From Zygnema cylindricum (taxonomy: Eukaryota; Streptophyta; Zygnematophyceae; Zygnematales; Zygnemataceae): a stretch of 64,000 nucleotides of DNA. Numbering within the stretch: position 1 is the first letter of the stretch; each line of letters opens with the position of its first letter. Location of the stretch: contig JBBHKE010002310.1 of the NCBI GenBank assembly GCA_037447655.1, positions 87,146 through 151,145 on the forward strand. The letters run 5' to 3'. Made by a program: the position numbers and the translations under genes. Shown piece by piece: positions 1-10,485 of the stretch. Under the pieces are notes generated by a model. It was given only the letters and a program-made list of their open reading frames with translations. It did not search any database and was not told the origin of the DNA.

Positions 1-93
1 GAAAAAGAGAATGTTTTGAATTAGAATACAGGTATACAAATCGGAATTTTACTAAAAAACCTAACCGACGTTAACGATACCGGCGAACTAAAA

Positions 94-300
94 GTGTTTT
101 GTGAAGATCATTTTAAGGCTAAACATATGGACATAAGATTAAGTTTTGTAAGAGAAAAAGTTGAGAATAAATAAGTGAATCTTGTATATAGATCTGATGA
201 GGAAATGGTAGCGGACATGATGACCAAACCTGTGCCCTCACCAAAGTTAAAATACTGTAGGGAAAAATGTGGATTAAAAGAAAAATTAAAATTAGACTAG
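94..300 (+). pseudogene. copia RNase H C-terminal remnant
   Basis: This is the last part of a Ty1-copia pol gene, the RNase H domain that degrades the RNA template during reverse transcription. The frame reads AKHMDIRLSFVREKVEN, then VADMMTKPVPSPKLKYCREK, and ends at the TAG at 298-300, as in the other copies here. It is broken: an in-frame TAA follows VENK, and upstream the DNQAA..NPKH stretch is deleted so that FCE joins directly to HF. Everything further upstream is outside the window or unrecognisable (1-93). A polypurine tract, AAAATAAGGGGAG (301-313), follows and primes plus-strand DNA next to the 3' LTR. Confidence 0.85.
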
Positions 301-491
301 AAAATAAGGGGAGTGTTGAAATAAGTAGTTTTTGTATTTTCTAGGTCTAAAATAAATTAGCGAAAACATATATAGAAAATGATGGCAGCCTGCCTCCATC
401 TCTTCTCTCTTTCCCCCATACTTGTTGTAGTCACTGAAGGAGAGAGAGAGCGATGGAGCCATGGCTGCCTCAGCTCCATAGGAAGGACTAA

Positions 492-511
492 AGAGTGACT
501 TAAGTCACTCT
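492..511. repeat. 20-base perfect palindrome in family 1 LTR
   Basis: AGAGTGACTTAAGTCACTCT is its own reverse complement. It lies ten bases from the tRNA-like stretch at 521-592. The second family 1a LTR has the same site with one change (AGAGTGACCTAAGTCACTCT, near 32353). Confidence 0.85.
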
Positions 512-520
512 CAACAAAAG

Positions 521-592
521 GTTGAGTCCGGCAGGACTCGAACCCCCGACCGGTAGAGCGCGGCGTAGCCGTTAGCTCTAACCAGTCTGTCG
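521..592 (-). other. tRNA-like module, antisense in LTR
   Basis: Read on the minus strand, this stretch contains GGTTCGAGTCC (534-544), an exact match to the Pol III internal B box GGTTCRANNCC, and TGGTTAGAGC (575-584), which resembles a D arm, at about tRNA spacing. It is not a clean tRNA cloverleaf: the T stem is imperfect and no acceptor stem is obvious. It is conserved at the same place in the LTR at 32177 (about 32391-32462). Its function is unknown. Confidence 0.55.
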
Positions 593-1003
593 TAGAAGTC
601 CGTTAGATGATATAAGGTTTCATTTATATTTAAACTATTGTATTATACTGAAATGATTTAACTGAAATATGGACGAAACAAACATAGAACTTGTTAAGGT
701 TTAGTGCGAACGTCATTTCGCACGAAAGAAATGAAACGGACATTTGTTTTAAACGGTCGACATTTAATGTCGGATTTAATCCGATGGCGCACGTCATCGC
801 CGAGATCGCGAAATGGTCACTTTGGATTTTATGGACGTGGCATGACGTGGCGCGGCGTGGAAAGATGAGATTCGGTCGCGAGAATTCCGGAGAATATACG
901 AACGAGTGGAAAAATGACACGCGTCCACTCAGTAGCCTTGTCGTACACAGGCCGTACAGAAAGGACATCGACCGTAGTACCTTTCTGTACTTTACAGTAA
1001 TAT

Positions 1004-1105
1004 GATTGGTTCGTATTTTAGTAGATAGGGGTTGTGAGAGAGATTTAGAACTTAGGAAATTTTGGTAGATATACACCTCTCTCTCTAAGAGAGCTTTGTA
1101 TAAAT
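1004..1105 (+). promoter_or_regulatory. LTR promoter: inverted CCAAT box plus TATA box
   Basis: GATTGG (1004-1009) lies about 90 bases before TATAAAT (1099-1105). The same pair occurs in other LTRs: GATTGG 11151 with TATAAAT 11245, and GATTGG 23990 with TATACAAA 24081. The LTR at 32177 keeps TATAAAT at 32947. Conserved position across divergent LTRs supports this as the retrotransposon promoter; the transcription start is inferred to be shortly downstream. Confidence 0.65.
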
Positions 1106-1321
1106 TGGCATTTTTTGCTGGCTCATAACTTATCGGCTAGTTGGCCGTTTTCAGTGATTCTTTTTGCTACGGACTCAAGGGAGTCTAGGCTACACAGGGG
1201 TGCAGTCAAATTGTCAGTTTTCCTTCTTGGGCAGCAGTGGTTGTGGCTTAAAGTGGGTTAGTTAAATATTATCTAGAGGCTTCCTCTATTATGTGGTCCA
1301 ATGAGAGGACACAGAATTGCA

Positions 1322-2130
1322 CCCCGTACCATGCCGAACTACATTTTCCTGAGTTTCTTGAAAACAACATTACAAAAAATAAGATTACGATTCTCCAAGT
1401 ATCCCGGAGAAGACGTCGACAGTCCGATTACATTTTGGCCTTCATCTGTGAAGCAATTGCTCCATGCGCATCTGTATTGATGAACCCACCTCGTAGAGGT
1501 GAGTTCACCAATACAGAACCAGTCAATTCGCTACACCTCGATGATAGACACGTGCGTCGATGAAAAATGAAAATTTTCACACGCCCCCAAAGTCACGTGG
1601 CCTCAGACAGGGTGACCGTAAAACATTTGCCGAAAAGAAATACGGTTATTTCTCGAAAGTCATTAGAGTGAAGGAGATCTTTGAGATACATTGACGCGGT
1701 ACACTTGCGAAGTACACGTACGAAGTACGCAAGTACGGATTTGCATACGAAAATGGTCGGTTTCCAAATCTTTGCGATTTTAGAGATTTGATCGTTGACT
1801 TACGTGGAACCACTTAAAAGAAAAACATATGTAAAAAGCTATTTACAGACGATACGTGATGTAACCAAGGCCTATGTAATACAAAAAATTTCATGTCCGT
1901 ACTATTACAGAGATTTCCTGAAGTAACCATGCCCTAATTCTAATTTGTTTCTGAAAAAAAAAATGTCGGTCGCAAACATGTTTACATTAATATGTACCCT
2001 TACAATTTTTTTTGAAATCGTACGCCGTCAAGTAAAAGATTCCCACGTACATGTTAAACTATTTTACCGCAGTTAAGCGTCGTCGCTACGCCGTAAAGCG
2101 TACATTTTTGGTCCAATTGCAAGTCGCGTC
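1322..2130. other. Unassigned flank, no gene seen
   Basis: This lies between the family 1 LTR and the family 3 array. It has no recognisable coding frame, LTR or domain. The only structured element is a hairpin at 1472-1516. The sequence resumes at 8288 after the array insertion and looks like decayed or low-copy DNA. Confidence 0.6.
1472..1516. repeat. Near-perfect 21-bp inverted repeat, 3-base loop
   Basis: The arm at 1472-1492 (CTGTATTG..CCACCTC) and the arm at 1496-1516 (GAGGTG..CAATACAG) are reverse complements apart from two positions, with the loop GTA between them. It could be a foldback MITE remnant or a hairpin RNA source. No terminal-repeat or target-duplication evidence separates these. 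Confidence 0.75.
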
Positions 2131-2135
2131 ATTTG

Positions 2136-3481
2136 TGTTGTTCTTTGGTCTAAAATAGACCGCAGAAGCCACCCAAACTATCATGCAAACAGCTAAGCAA
2201 AGTTAGGCCAATGAACAATCATATTAAAATGTGCACCCTCCCAATGCGTACACAGACGCAACAAAATGCATACTCAGATGCATTAACAATCCGTACACAG
2301 ACGGAACAAAATGCATACACAGATGCATTAAACAACAACTAGGGTTTCATGGAATAATCAACATAAATAAACCCTATGACAACAAATAAGGTTTGATGGA
2401 ATAATCAACATAAACAAACCTTAGGACAAATGCATTAACAATGCATAACAAACAAGCATGTAAATAATAACACATGAATTCATCACACATAAACAAATGT
2501 ATAATCAACTAATCAATTCATCACTCAAAGTGCATGACCTAATCGACAACCCTAAAATACTACATCTTCGGTCCCCACTTTACTAACCAACATTGATGAT
2601 TTTCCTAACAAAGCTCATTCCTATATGTACACTTGTGAGCTGTCAACGAATCGCTACATGTCAAGATAACCAACGTAACTTCCACTAAGTAGTACTACAC
2701 CATGAGAACATATTACGACAAATAATCCTAACTGTAAGTGTACACCTGAGAGTCGACCAATCATAAGAGTACACTTGTCTGCAAGTACGGCACTGCATAC
2801 ACACAAATTAAACTGTCGAAACCCTAAATGTTCACCTAAATAAAAGCTGTCATAATCAATACTAAATTATTAATACACATAAGACAAGACAATGTTGTTT
2901 CAAATATTTACACCGACGCGTCCGTAAAATCCGGCCGCTAAGTGACAACTTGCTTAGTCACTTGTAGACGAAACCACGCAGTAAACCGACATCACAAAAG
3001 TACGGTCCACTTGATAACACGTCATCAAACAATGCGATCCCTTGAAAATATCGGCGGACGCCGTCCGCCTTCCACGTCTAGCTCGAACCTCTTGCCGAAA
3101 TAAACCGTACCATCCAAATCCTGTCCGTACTGAAAGTGCGTACCTCTCCATAAATTCCGCCGGTCAGATTCAAAGTAAGTCCGTCCAAAATTGATTCTAC
3201 GTACCAGTGGCGTCCTTTTTCCATAGATGTCGCCTGTCGCATTATGTTCTGTATGGCCGGCGTAAACCTTAAATATTTCGTACATTTCACATTGGATCGC
3301 TTCGCGATCCGCCGTCCATTTCCCAACGCATTCCGCGCCACTGAATTAGTCCACTAATTTTACTCGTACATTTAATTCCCCAATCCGCAAATCCTTTCGA
3401 ACCTCCACAGTATATCAGATAATTACATACGCACGCAAACATGCGCACGCACATACGAAACTTAATCTTCCAAAAACAACA
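2136..3481 (-). repeat. Family 3 LTR, copy 1 (element 3' side)
   Basis: Plus-strand ends are TGTTGTTCTTTGG and CCAAAAACAACA; read on the minus strand it is TGTTGTTTTTGG..ACAACA (1346 bp). AATATTTACACC at 2903-2914 is shared with family 4 and 5 LTRs and may be the TATA region. The adjacent 2131-2135 is ATTTG. Confidence 0.9.
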
Positions 3482-4536
3482 CTCCCCCGAAGATTTAGTT
3501 TCGTAAGTCCATGATGCCACGTCATCATCTGTCACACTCCATAGATCTACGTCATCAGTTGTCACCACTGTCACCTCCTGCTGTCTCCTCCATCTGAATC
3601 CGCCAAATTCCTCCAACAACATTTTCCCACTTGTTCCACCAACGCTTCCGCTGCCTCGATATACCTTCCAAAAAATAAATAATAATGTATATATATCTAA
3701 TTTTTTTTTTTATTTTCCGATTACAACAAACAAAATTTATCTTCCTACCAATATCTAAATCTTAATCTGCTCTCCTAAAATTCTATCACAAATAAGCTAA
3801 AATTAAAACTAAAGGATCACACAAATAATATAACCCAACTCAAAATTTCTACCTCGATTATATCAAATCTAGATTTCAAAATTTTTCTTTTCTTTTCTTT
3901 TCCATTTAATAATCTGATCTCAAAATTTCCCATAAAAAAATACATAAATCAAAAATCTATTTTCCCAAAAACAATTCTATCGCAATAAAACTTCCACCAA
4001 AAATCCCACATTCCTCAAACTAACACAACAATTTCCAAATTTAAAAACTTTTCAAATTTTCTAAATTTCTCAATTTCTTACTTAATCCCACAAATAATAA
4101 AATCATTAAAAATAAATAAAAATAGAATCCACATCCTTTATCTTTCACCAAATGCCACAACTCCACCTTTCGGATCTCTCTCCCAAACGTCGAAACTCCT
4201 CCTTTCCACATCTCTCCACTAAATGTCAAATCTCCACATTTCGAAATGTTTCATTAAAAATAAACATTTATTTTCAAAACTAAAATATCGATTCTCAAAA
4301 TAAATCATTTTCATTAAGGGTAGACATTTCGGCACTGTCACTAAGTTAACCCTTGGGGCGATGCAAGATTAAACTCGGCACATACCAACACTATGATAAG
4401 GCCGATCTCATGGGTACACAGACACCATTACTGCAATACAACCAGCAAGGACAATATTAACCCGCTACAATGCGTGTGACAAAAACCTACATTGACTTAA
4501 CCTAACATATGATAGATGGGGTGTGGGCCCATAACC
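3482..4536 (-). other. Family 3 internal region 1, non-coding, AT-rich
   Basis: 1055 bp between LTR copies. The 3482 end is the complement of the polypurine tract (CTCCCCCGAAGA). The 4522-4536 end, TGTGGGCCCATAACC, is the primer site read on the plus strand. The minus-strand ATG inside the primer site opens only a very short frame (MGPHPIYHMLG then stop), so any gag start is a relic. The rest is AT-rich with no recognised domain. Confidence 0.8.
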
Positions 4537-5882
4537 TGTTGTTCTTTGGTCTAAAATAGACCGCAGAAGCCACCCAAACTATCATGCAAACAGCTAAGCA
4601 AAGTTAGGCCAATGAACAATCATATTAAAATGTGCACCCTCCCAATGCGTACACAGACGCAACAAAATGCATACTCAGATGCATTAACAATCCGTACACA
4701 GACGGAACAAAATGCATACACAGATGCATTAAACAACAACTAGGGTTTCATGGAATAATCAACATAAATAAACCCTATGACAACAAATAAGGTTTGATGG
4801 AATAATCAACATAAACAAACCTTAGGACAAATGCATTAACAATGCATAACAAACAAGCATGTAAATAATAACACATGAATTCATCACACATAAACAAATG
4901 TATAATCAACTAATCAATTCATCACTCAAAGTGCATGACCTAATCGACAACCCTAAAATACTACATCTTCGGTCCCCACTTTACTAACCAGCATTGATGA
5001 TTTTCCTAACAAAGCTCATTCCTATATGTACACTTGTGAGCTGTCAACGAATCGCTACATGTCAAGATAACCAACGTAACTTCCACTAAGTAGTACTACA
5101 CCATGAGAACATATTACGACAAATAATCCTAACTGTAAGTGTACACCTGAGAGTCGACCAATCATAAGAGTACACTTGTCTGCAAGTACGGCACTGCACA
5201 CACACAAATTAAACTGTCGAAACCCTAAATGTTCACCTAAATAAAAGCTGTCATAATCAATACTAAATTATTAATACACATAAGACAAGACAATGTTGTT
5301 TCAAATATTTACACCGACGCGTCCGTAAAATCGGGCCGCTAAGTGACAACTTGCTTAGTCACTTGTAGACGAAACCACGCAGTAAACCGACATCACAAAA
5401 GTACGGTCCACTTGATAACACGTCATCAAACAATGCGATCCCTTGAAAATATCGGCGGACGCCGTCCGCCTTCCACGTCTAGCTCGAACCACTTGCCGAA
5501 ATAAACCGTACCATCCAAATCCTGTCCGTACTGAAACTGCGTACCTCTCCATAAATTCCGCCGGTCAGATTCAAAGTAAGTCCGTCCAAAATTGATTCTA
5601 TGTACCAGTGGCGTCCTTTTTCCATAGATGTCGCCTGTCGCATTATGTTCTGTACGGCCGGCGTAAACCTTAAATATTTCGTACATTTCACATTGGATCG
5701 CTTCGCGATCCGCCGTCCATTTCCCAACGCATTCCGCGCCACTGAATTAGTCCACTAATTTTACTCGTACATTTAATTCCCCAATCCGCAAATCCTTTCG
5801 AACCTCCACAGTATATCAGATAATTACATACGCACGCAAACATGCGCACGCACATACGAAACTTAATCTTCCAAAAACAACA
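4537..5882 (-). repeat. Family 3 LTR, copy 2 (shared by both units)
   Basis: 1346 bp with the same termini as copy 1. It is the 5' LTR of the left internal region (primer site at 4522-4536) and the 3' LTR of the right one (polypurine tract at 5883). It has no target duplication of its own, which rules out an independent insertion. Confidence 0.9.
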
Positions 5883-6937
5883 CTCCCCCGAAGATTTAGT
5901 TTCGTAAGTCCATGATGCCACGTCATCATCTGTCACACTCCATAGATCTACGTCATCAGTTGTCACCACTGTCACCTCCTGCTGTCTCCTCCATCTGAAT
6001 CCGCCAAATTCCTCCAACAACATTTTCCCACTTGTTCCACCAACGCTTCCGCTGCCTCCATATACCTTCCAAAAAATAAATAATAATGTATATATATCTA
6101 ATTTTTTTTTTTATTTTCCGATTACAACAAACAAAATTTATCTTCCTACCAATATCTAAATCTTAATCTGCTCTCCTAAAATTCTATCACAAATAAGCTA
6201 AAATTAAAACTAAAGGATCACACAAATAATATAACCCAACTCAAAATTTCTACCTCGATTATATCAAATCTAGATTTCAAAATTTTTCTTTTCTTTTCTT
6301 TTCCATTTAATAATCTGATCTCAAAATTTCCCATAAAAAAATACATAAATCAAAAATCTATTTTCCCAAAAACAATTCTATCGCAATAAAACTTCCACCA
6401 AAAATCCCACATTCCTCAAACTAACACAACAATTTCCAAATTTAAAAACTTTTCAAATTTTCTAAATTTCTCAATTTCTTACTTAATCCCACAAATAATA
6501 AAATCATTAAAAATAAATAAAAATAGAATCCACATCCTTTATCTTTCACCAAATGCCACAACTCCACCTTTCGGATCTCTCTCCCAAACGTCGAAACTCC
6601 TCCTTTCCACATCTCTCCACTAAATGTCAAATCTCCACATTTCGAAATGTTTCATTAAAAATAAACATTTATTTTCAAAACTAAAATATCGATTCTCAAA
6701 ATAAATCATTTTCATTAAGGGTAGACATTTCGGCACTGTCACTAAGTTAACCCTTGGGGCGATGCAAGATTAAACTCGGCACATACCAAGACTATGATAA
6801 GGCCGATCTCATGGGTACACAGACACCATTACTGCAATACAACCAGCAAGGACAATATTAACCCGCTACAATGCGTGTGACAAAAACCTACATTGACTTA
6901 ACCTAACATATGATAGATGGGGTGTGGGCCCATAACC
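5883..6937 (-). other. Family 3 internal region 2, non-coding
   Basis: Almost identical to 3482-4536; I saw only isolated differences, such as CTGCCTCGA/CTGCCTCCA and CCAACAC/CCAAGAC. The primer site complement is at 6923-6937. No coding domain was recognised. Confidence 0.8.
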
Positions 6938-8282
6938 TGTTGTTCTTTGGTCTAAAATAGACCGCAGAAGCCACCCAAACTATCATGCAAACAGCTAAGC
7001 AAAGTTAGGCCAATGAACAATCATATTAAAATGTGCACCCTCCCAATGCGTACACAGACGCAACAAAATGCATACTCAGATGCATTAACAATCCGTACAC
7101 AACGGAACAAAATGCATACACAGATGCATTAAACAACAACTAGGGTTTCATGGAATAATCAACATAAATAAACCCTATGACAACAAATAAGGTTTGATGG
7201 AATAATCAACATAAACAAACCTTAGGACAAATGCATTAACAATGCATAACAAACAAGCATGTAAATAATAACACATGAATTCATCACACATAAACAAATG
7301 TATAATCAACTAATCAATTCATCACTCAAAGTGCATGACCTAATCGACAACCCTAAAATACTACATCTTTGGTCCCCACTTTACTAACCAGCATTGATGA
7401 TTTTCCTAACAAAGCTCATTCCTATATGTACACTTGTGAGCTGTCAACGAATCGCTACATGTCAAGATAACCAACGTAACTTCCACTAAGTAGTACTACA
7501 CCATGAGAACATATTACGACAAATAATCCTAACTGTAAGTGTACACCTGAGAGTCGACCAATCATAAGAGTACACTTGTCTGCAAGTACGGCACTGCATA
7601 CACACAAATTAAACTGTCGAAACCCTAAATGTTCACCTAAATAAAAGCTGTCATAATCAATACTAAATTATTAATACACATAAGACAAGACAATGTTGTT
7701 TCAAATATTTACACCGACGCGTCCGTAAAATCCGGCCGCTAAGTGACAACTTGCTTAGTCACTTGTAGACGAAACCACGCAGTAAACCGACATCACAAAA
7801 GTACGGTCCACTTGATAACACGTCATCAAACAATGCGATCCCTTGAAAATATCGGCGGACGCCGTCCGCCTTCCACGTCTAGCTCGAACCACTTGCCGAA
7901 ATAAACCGTACCATCCAAATCCTGTCCGTACTGAAACTGCGTACCTCTCCATAAATTCCGCCGGTCAGATTCAAAGTAAGTCCGTCCAAAATTGATTCTA
8001 CGTACCAGTGGCGTCCTTTTTCCATAGATGTCGCCTGTCGCATTATGTTCTGTACGGCCGGCGTAAACCTTAAATATTTCGTACATTTCACATTGGATCG
8101 CTTCGCGATCCGCCGTCCATTTCCCAACGCATTCCGCGCCACTGAATTAGTCCACTAATTTTACTCGTACATTTAATTCCCCAATCCGCAAATCCTTTCG
8201 AACCTCCACAGTATATCAGATAATTACATACGCACGCAAACATGCGCACGCACATACGAAACTTAATCTTCCAAAAACAACA
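6938..8282 (-). repeat. Family 3 LTR, copy 3 (element 5' side)
   Basis: 1345 bp, one base shorter than the other copies (ACACAACGG for ACACAGACGG near 7096). The right end CAACA at 8282 is followed by the second ATTTG (8283-8287). Confidence 0.9.
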
Positions 8283-8287
8283 ATTTG

Positions 8288-8716
8288 TACGGTTGTAATG
8301 TTTACGCAACGCTTGCTGTCTAAAAAGTTGTTCGCTTGGCCGTTGTATCTCGACACTGTACGTTAAAAAGGGTTCTTTACGCTAACATTGTCACGATGCT
8401 TTGTTTTATTAGAGTGAATTGATGCTACAATGTGTGTTAACTCTAAAACGGTTGCACTCCCATCTGTATCTTCGGGTAGTGACCGGTATTAGAGTTGATG
8501 CGATGATGTATTAGAGTGAACTCTTATTCTAAATTGGTCCAAAATGAACAAACTCGACAACCACCCCGTCTCAAGTATATTGTGATTGGTCGCCTATGAT
8601 TACACGTGGACAATTTATATCCACGCAAACATTACGGCTCCAGCACGACGAGACACCAACCATCACCATACCCGCCGCCATACAAAAAATCGATCCGTAC
8701 ATACAATTAGCAGCAG
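8288..8716. other. Unassigned sequence, no gene seen
   Basis: Continuation of the host sequence interrupted by the family 3 array. A minus-strand frame opened at 9971 would continue here if the solo LTR at 8722-9634 were removed, but it resembles nothing known to me and may be chance. Confidence 0.5.
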
Positions 8717-8721
8717 GTAGG

Positions 8722-9634
8722 TGTTGTCCATAGCCTATTTCAGCCATGGATTACTCACGGAAACACCCACAGACTACCTCAAAACAGCTATGTTTCAGAG
8801 AGCACAGATTACTCCACAATGAGCAGAATCACCTCAAACTGCTTCAATATGCAGTATACCATATATATTATAAACTCCCAAAGTTACAGCTAAATCCACC
8901 AAGGCATCTAGAAGATATAAGCTCCAGAGTTTCACAAAAACAGTTGACAGCTTCACAAACTAACCACTTAGACAGTTCACAGAATCTTACAGAGATACTG
9001 GAATACAATGAAACTTCACACACATATAGATTCTATATCATAGAATATACCCACAAAGTTTCACATGAAAGCACCAAACAGAGTGATCACACCAACAGGT
9101 CAAAGATGCAGAAAACAGTCTGCCATTACTTTGATAAACTTGACTGCGATACATAAAATAATCTAAGTCCTGAAAGTTATACTCAGAGTACGGAGGCATA
9201 CCAGCTGTACTGTATCTACTCTAATAACCTAACTAATCAAAAGGACAAACCTCTGTTGTACATAATATTTACACCGTACTCTTCGTATGTCAGAAACTGA
9301 GCTACCACTAAGCAACTACTAAGCTACCTACTATCGTTTAACTTAAAGTCTATCCCTATCCTTTCATGTGCTTCGCTGTTCGCGCTGGCTGCGCTTTCCG
9401 CACCGGATCAAAAGTAGCACGGCTAGCGTTCTTAACTAGCGTGCAAGCTCTCCGCGGCCTATTTCAACATTCGTTTATTTACATCGGATCGCCGCATCCG
9501 CCATCGTATATTGCGTTCCACCACTCAATGAGTCTTTAACTTTAATTATAACCGTTCGGCCCCAATCCATGGAATCTATTCCAACCTCCATTAAATTCAA
9601 TAATAGCACGCATGCCTGCGATTTCAAAACAACG
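8722..9634 (-). mobile_element. Family 4 solo LTR, TSD GTAGG
   Basis: The plus-strand left end TGTTGTCCATAGCC and right end ..TTTCAAAACAACG match, in reverse, the ends of the + copy at 25879-26924, whose last bases are CTATGGACAACA. GTAGG flanks both sides (8717-8721, 9635-9639). The terminal A appears mutated to G; alternatively it was lost and the duplication is 6 bp. No internal region or second LTR is present, so it is a solo LTR left by LTR-LTR recombination. AATATTTACACC occurs at 9264-9275. Confidence 0.88.
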
Positions 9635-9639
9635 GTAGG

Positions 9640-10480
9640 TCCTGGCTCTTTCGTGAAAATCGTCCGCCTGCGTGCATGTTCTCATATTTGGTGCCATGTC
9701 TATGCCCATAATATTTTGATAATTCATCGACAAACAAATTATTAAAATTCAAATTTTGAACATCGAAAGTTTGGAAAATGGTTTCCCTCCTTTTTGTCCG
9801 TCTTGGGTTTTTGTATGTGGTATATATATCTAGCGTTCGATCCACCAATGGCAGTGTCTTTTCATATTCTCCAGTTACCTTGGCATTTGCATCTCTATTA
9901 TTTGCTTTGTATCCTTTTTTGGCCAAAAGTTTTTCTATATTATTGCAAATATGTGGCCTATTACTTCCCATATTACCAGTTTTTTTGCGTCGAAAAACAC
10001 AGCTACGGCCGGATTATTGCCATCTCTAGCCGAAGAAGACATGGATTATAGCAAAACCCAAGGACCCTACCCATCGAGTGAAGAAATGGAATCACCCGAC
10101 GTGGACCCCCTCGTGGAAGGCGCTATTACCGGAGATTTGGACTCACCGTGTGATACATACGGGAACGTCCTGTTGTCGATCCGAAAAGTTTAGCAAGTTT
10201 CAGCGAAAATTACTCGACTTGCAGTAAACAATTGGATTAACGCCGATTGTCACGAAAAGGGAAAGGAATTGCTCATCTCGAGGACTATCAAGAATTTTCC
10301 GCAACATTTTTCGGGGGTGTATCGTAAAAGTAAGAGTTTTTACCATTGTCCTTACCTTCATGTCGCAAACACCGATTGCCTAATTTGTGTGTCGCTAGTT
10401 CACATTGTTTGTAATTTAATTAGACATATTGAATAATTTATATTTGATTATATTCATCTCATATTGTATGTTTATATTTG
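9640..10480. other. Unassigned region with weak coding-like stretches
   Basis: There is no retroelement motif. The plus strand at about 10022-10190 reads an acidic, Asp/Pro/Ser-rich peptide (EEDMDYSKTQGPYPSSEE) ending at a TAG. Further on, an AAAGTAAGAG at about 10328 resembles a 5' splice site. A minus frame (9624-9971) is open but unrecognised. I can assign no function; this may be a fragment of a decayed host gene. The last 150 bases are AT-rich. Confidence 0.3.
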
Positions 10481-10485
10481 CCCCA

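Larger units (their letters stand above)
314..1321 (+). repeat. Family 1 LTR (3' LTR of a + copia element)
   Basis: The LTR starts TGTTGAAATAAG directly after the polypurine tract and ends ..GGACACAGAATTGCA; the end was placed by comparison with copies at 32177-33166 and 23269-24313. In order it holds a pyrimidine-rich block, the palindrome AGCCATGGCT (about 459), a 20-base palindrome (492-511), an antisense tRNA-like stretch (521-592), a cluster of GTAC motifs (about 940-990), an inverted CCAAT box and a TATA box. The 5' part of the element is outside the window, so its target duplication cannot be tested. Confidence 0.9.
2131..8287 (-). mobile_element. Family 3 non-coding LTR array (3 LTRs, 2 internal regions)
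   Basis: Three LTRs of about 1.35 kb alternate with two 1055-bp internal regions at a period of 2401 bases. The array is bounded by one 5-base target duplication, ATTTG (2131-2135 and 8283-8287), so it behaves as one insertion. On the minus strand each internal region starts with primer site GGTTATGGGCCCACA and ends with a G-rich polypurine tract (TTCGGGGGAG) next to the LTR. I find no gag or pol motif, so it is a non-autonomous LARD/TRIM-like family. The small ORFs repeated in each unit lie across LTR sequence and resemble no family. The units differ by only a few bases, so the array is young. Confidence 0.9.

Noticed and set aside
521-592. Functional tRNA gene on the minus strand
   Set aside because: The B box is exact, but acceptor and T stems do not pair well, it repeats inside LTRs, and no full cloverleaf forms.
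1690-1740. Inverted ACTTGCG..CGCAAGT around repeated GTAC words as a second hairpin
   Set aside because: Only seven bases pair cleanly, with an irregular centre; too weak to list as a feature.
2954-3622. Minus-strand ORFs of 65, 86, 87 and 111 codons repeated in each family 3 unit
   Set aside because: They overlap each other in different frames, lie across LTR and its border, match no family I know, and recur only because the DNA is repeated. Copy 3 changes one of them at the LTR end.
2136-8282. Satellite DNA with a 2.4-kb period
   Set aside because: LTR termini, primer site, polypurine tract and a single flanking duplication explain the period as an LTR array.
9624-9971. Minus-strand 115-codon ORF as a host gene
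   Set aside because: Unrecognised sequence, overlapped by plus-strand frames of similar length, and its 3' end lies in the solo LTR. Kept only as a weak coding-like stretch.
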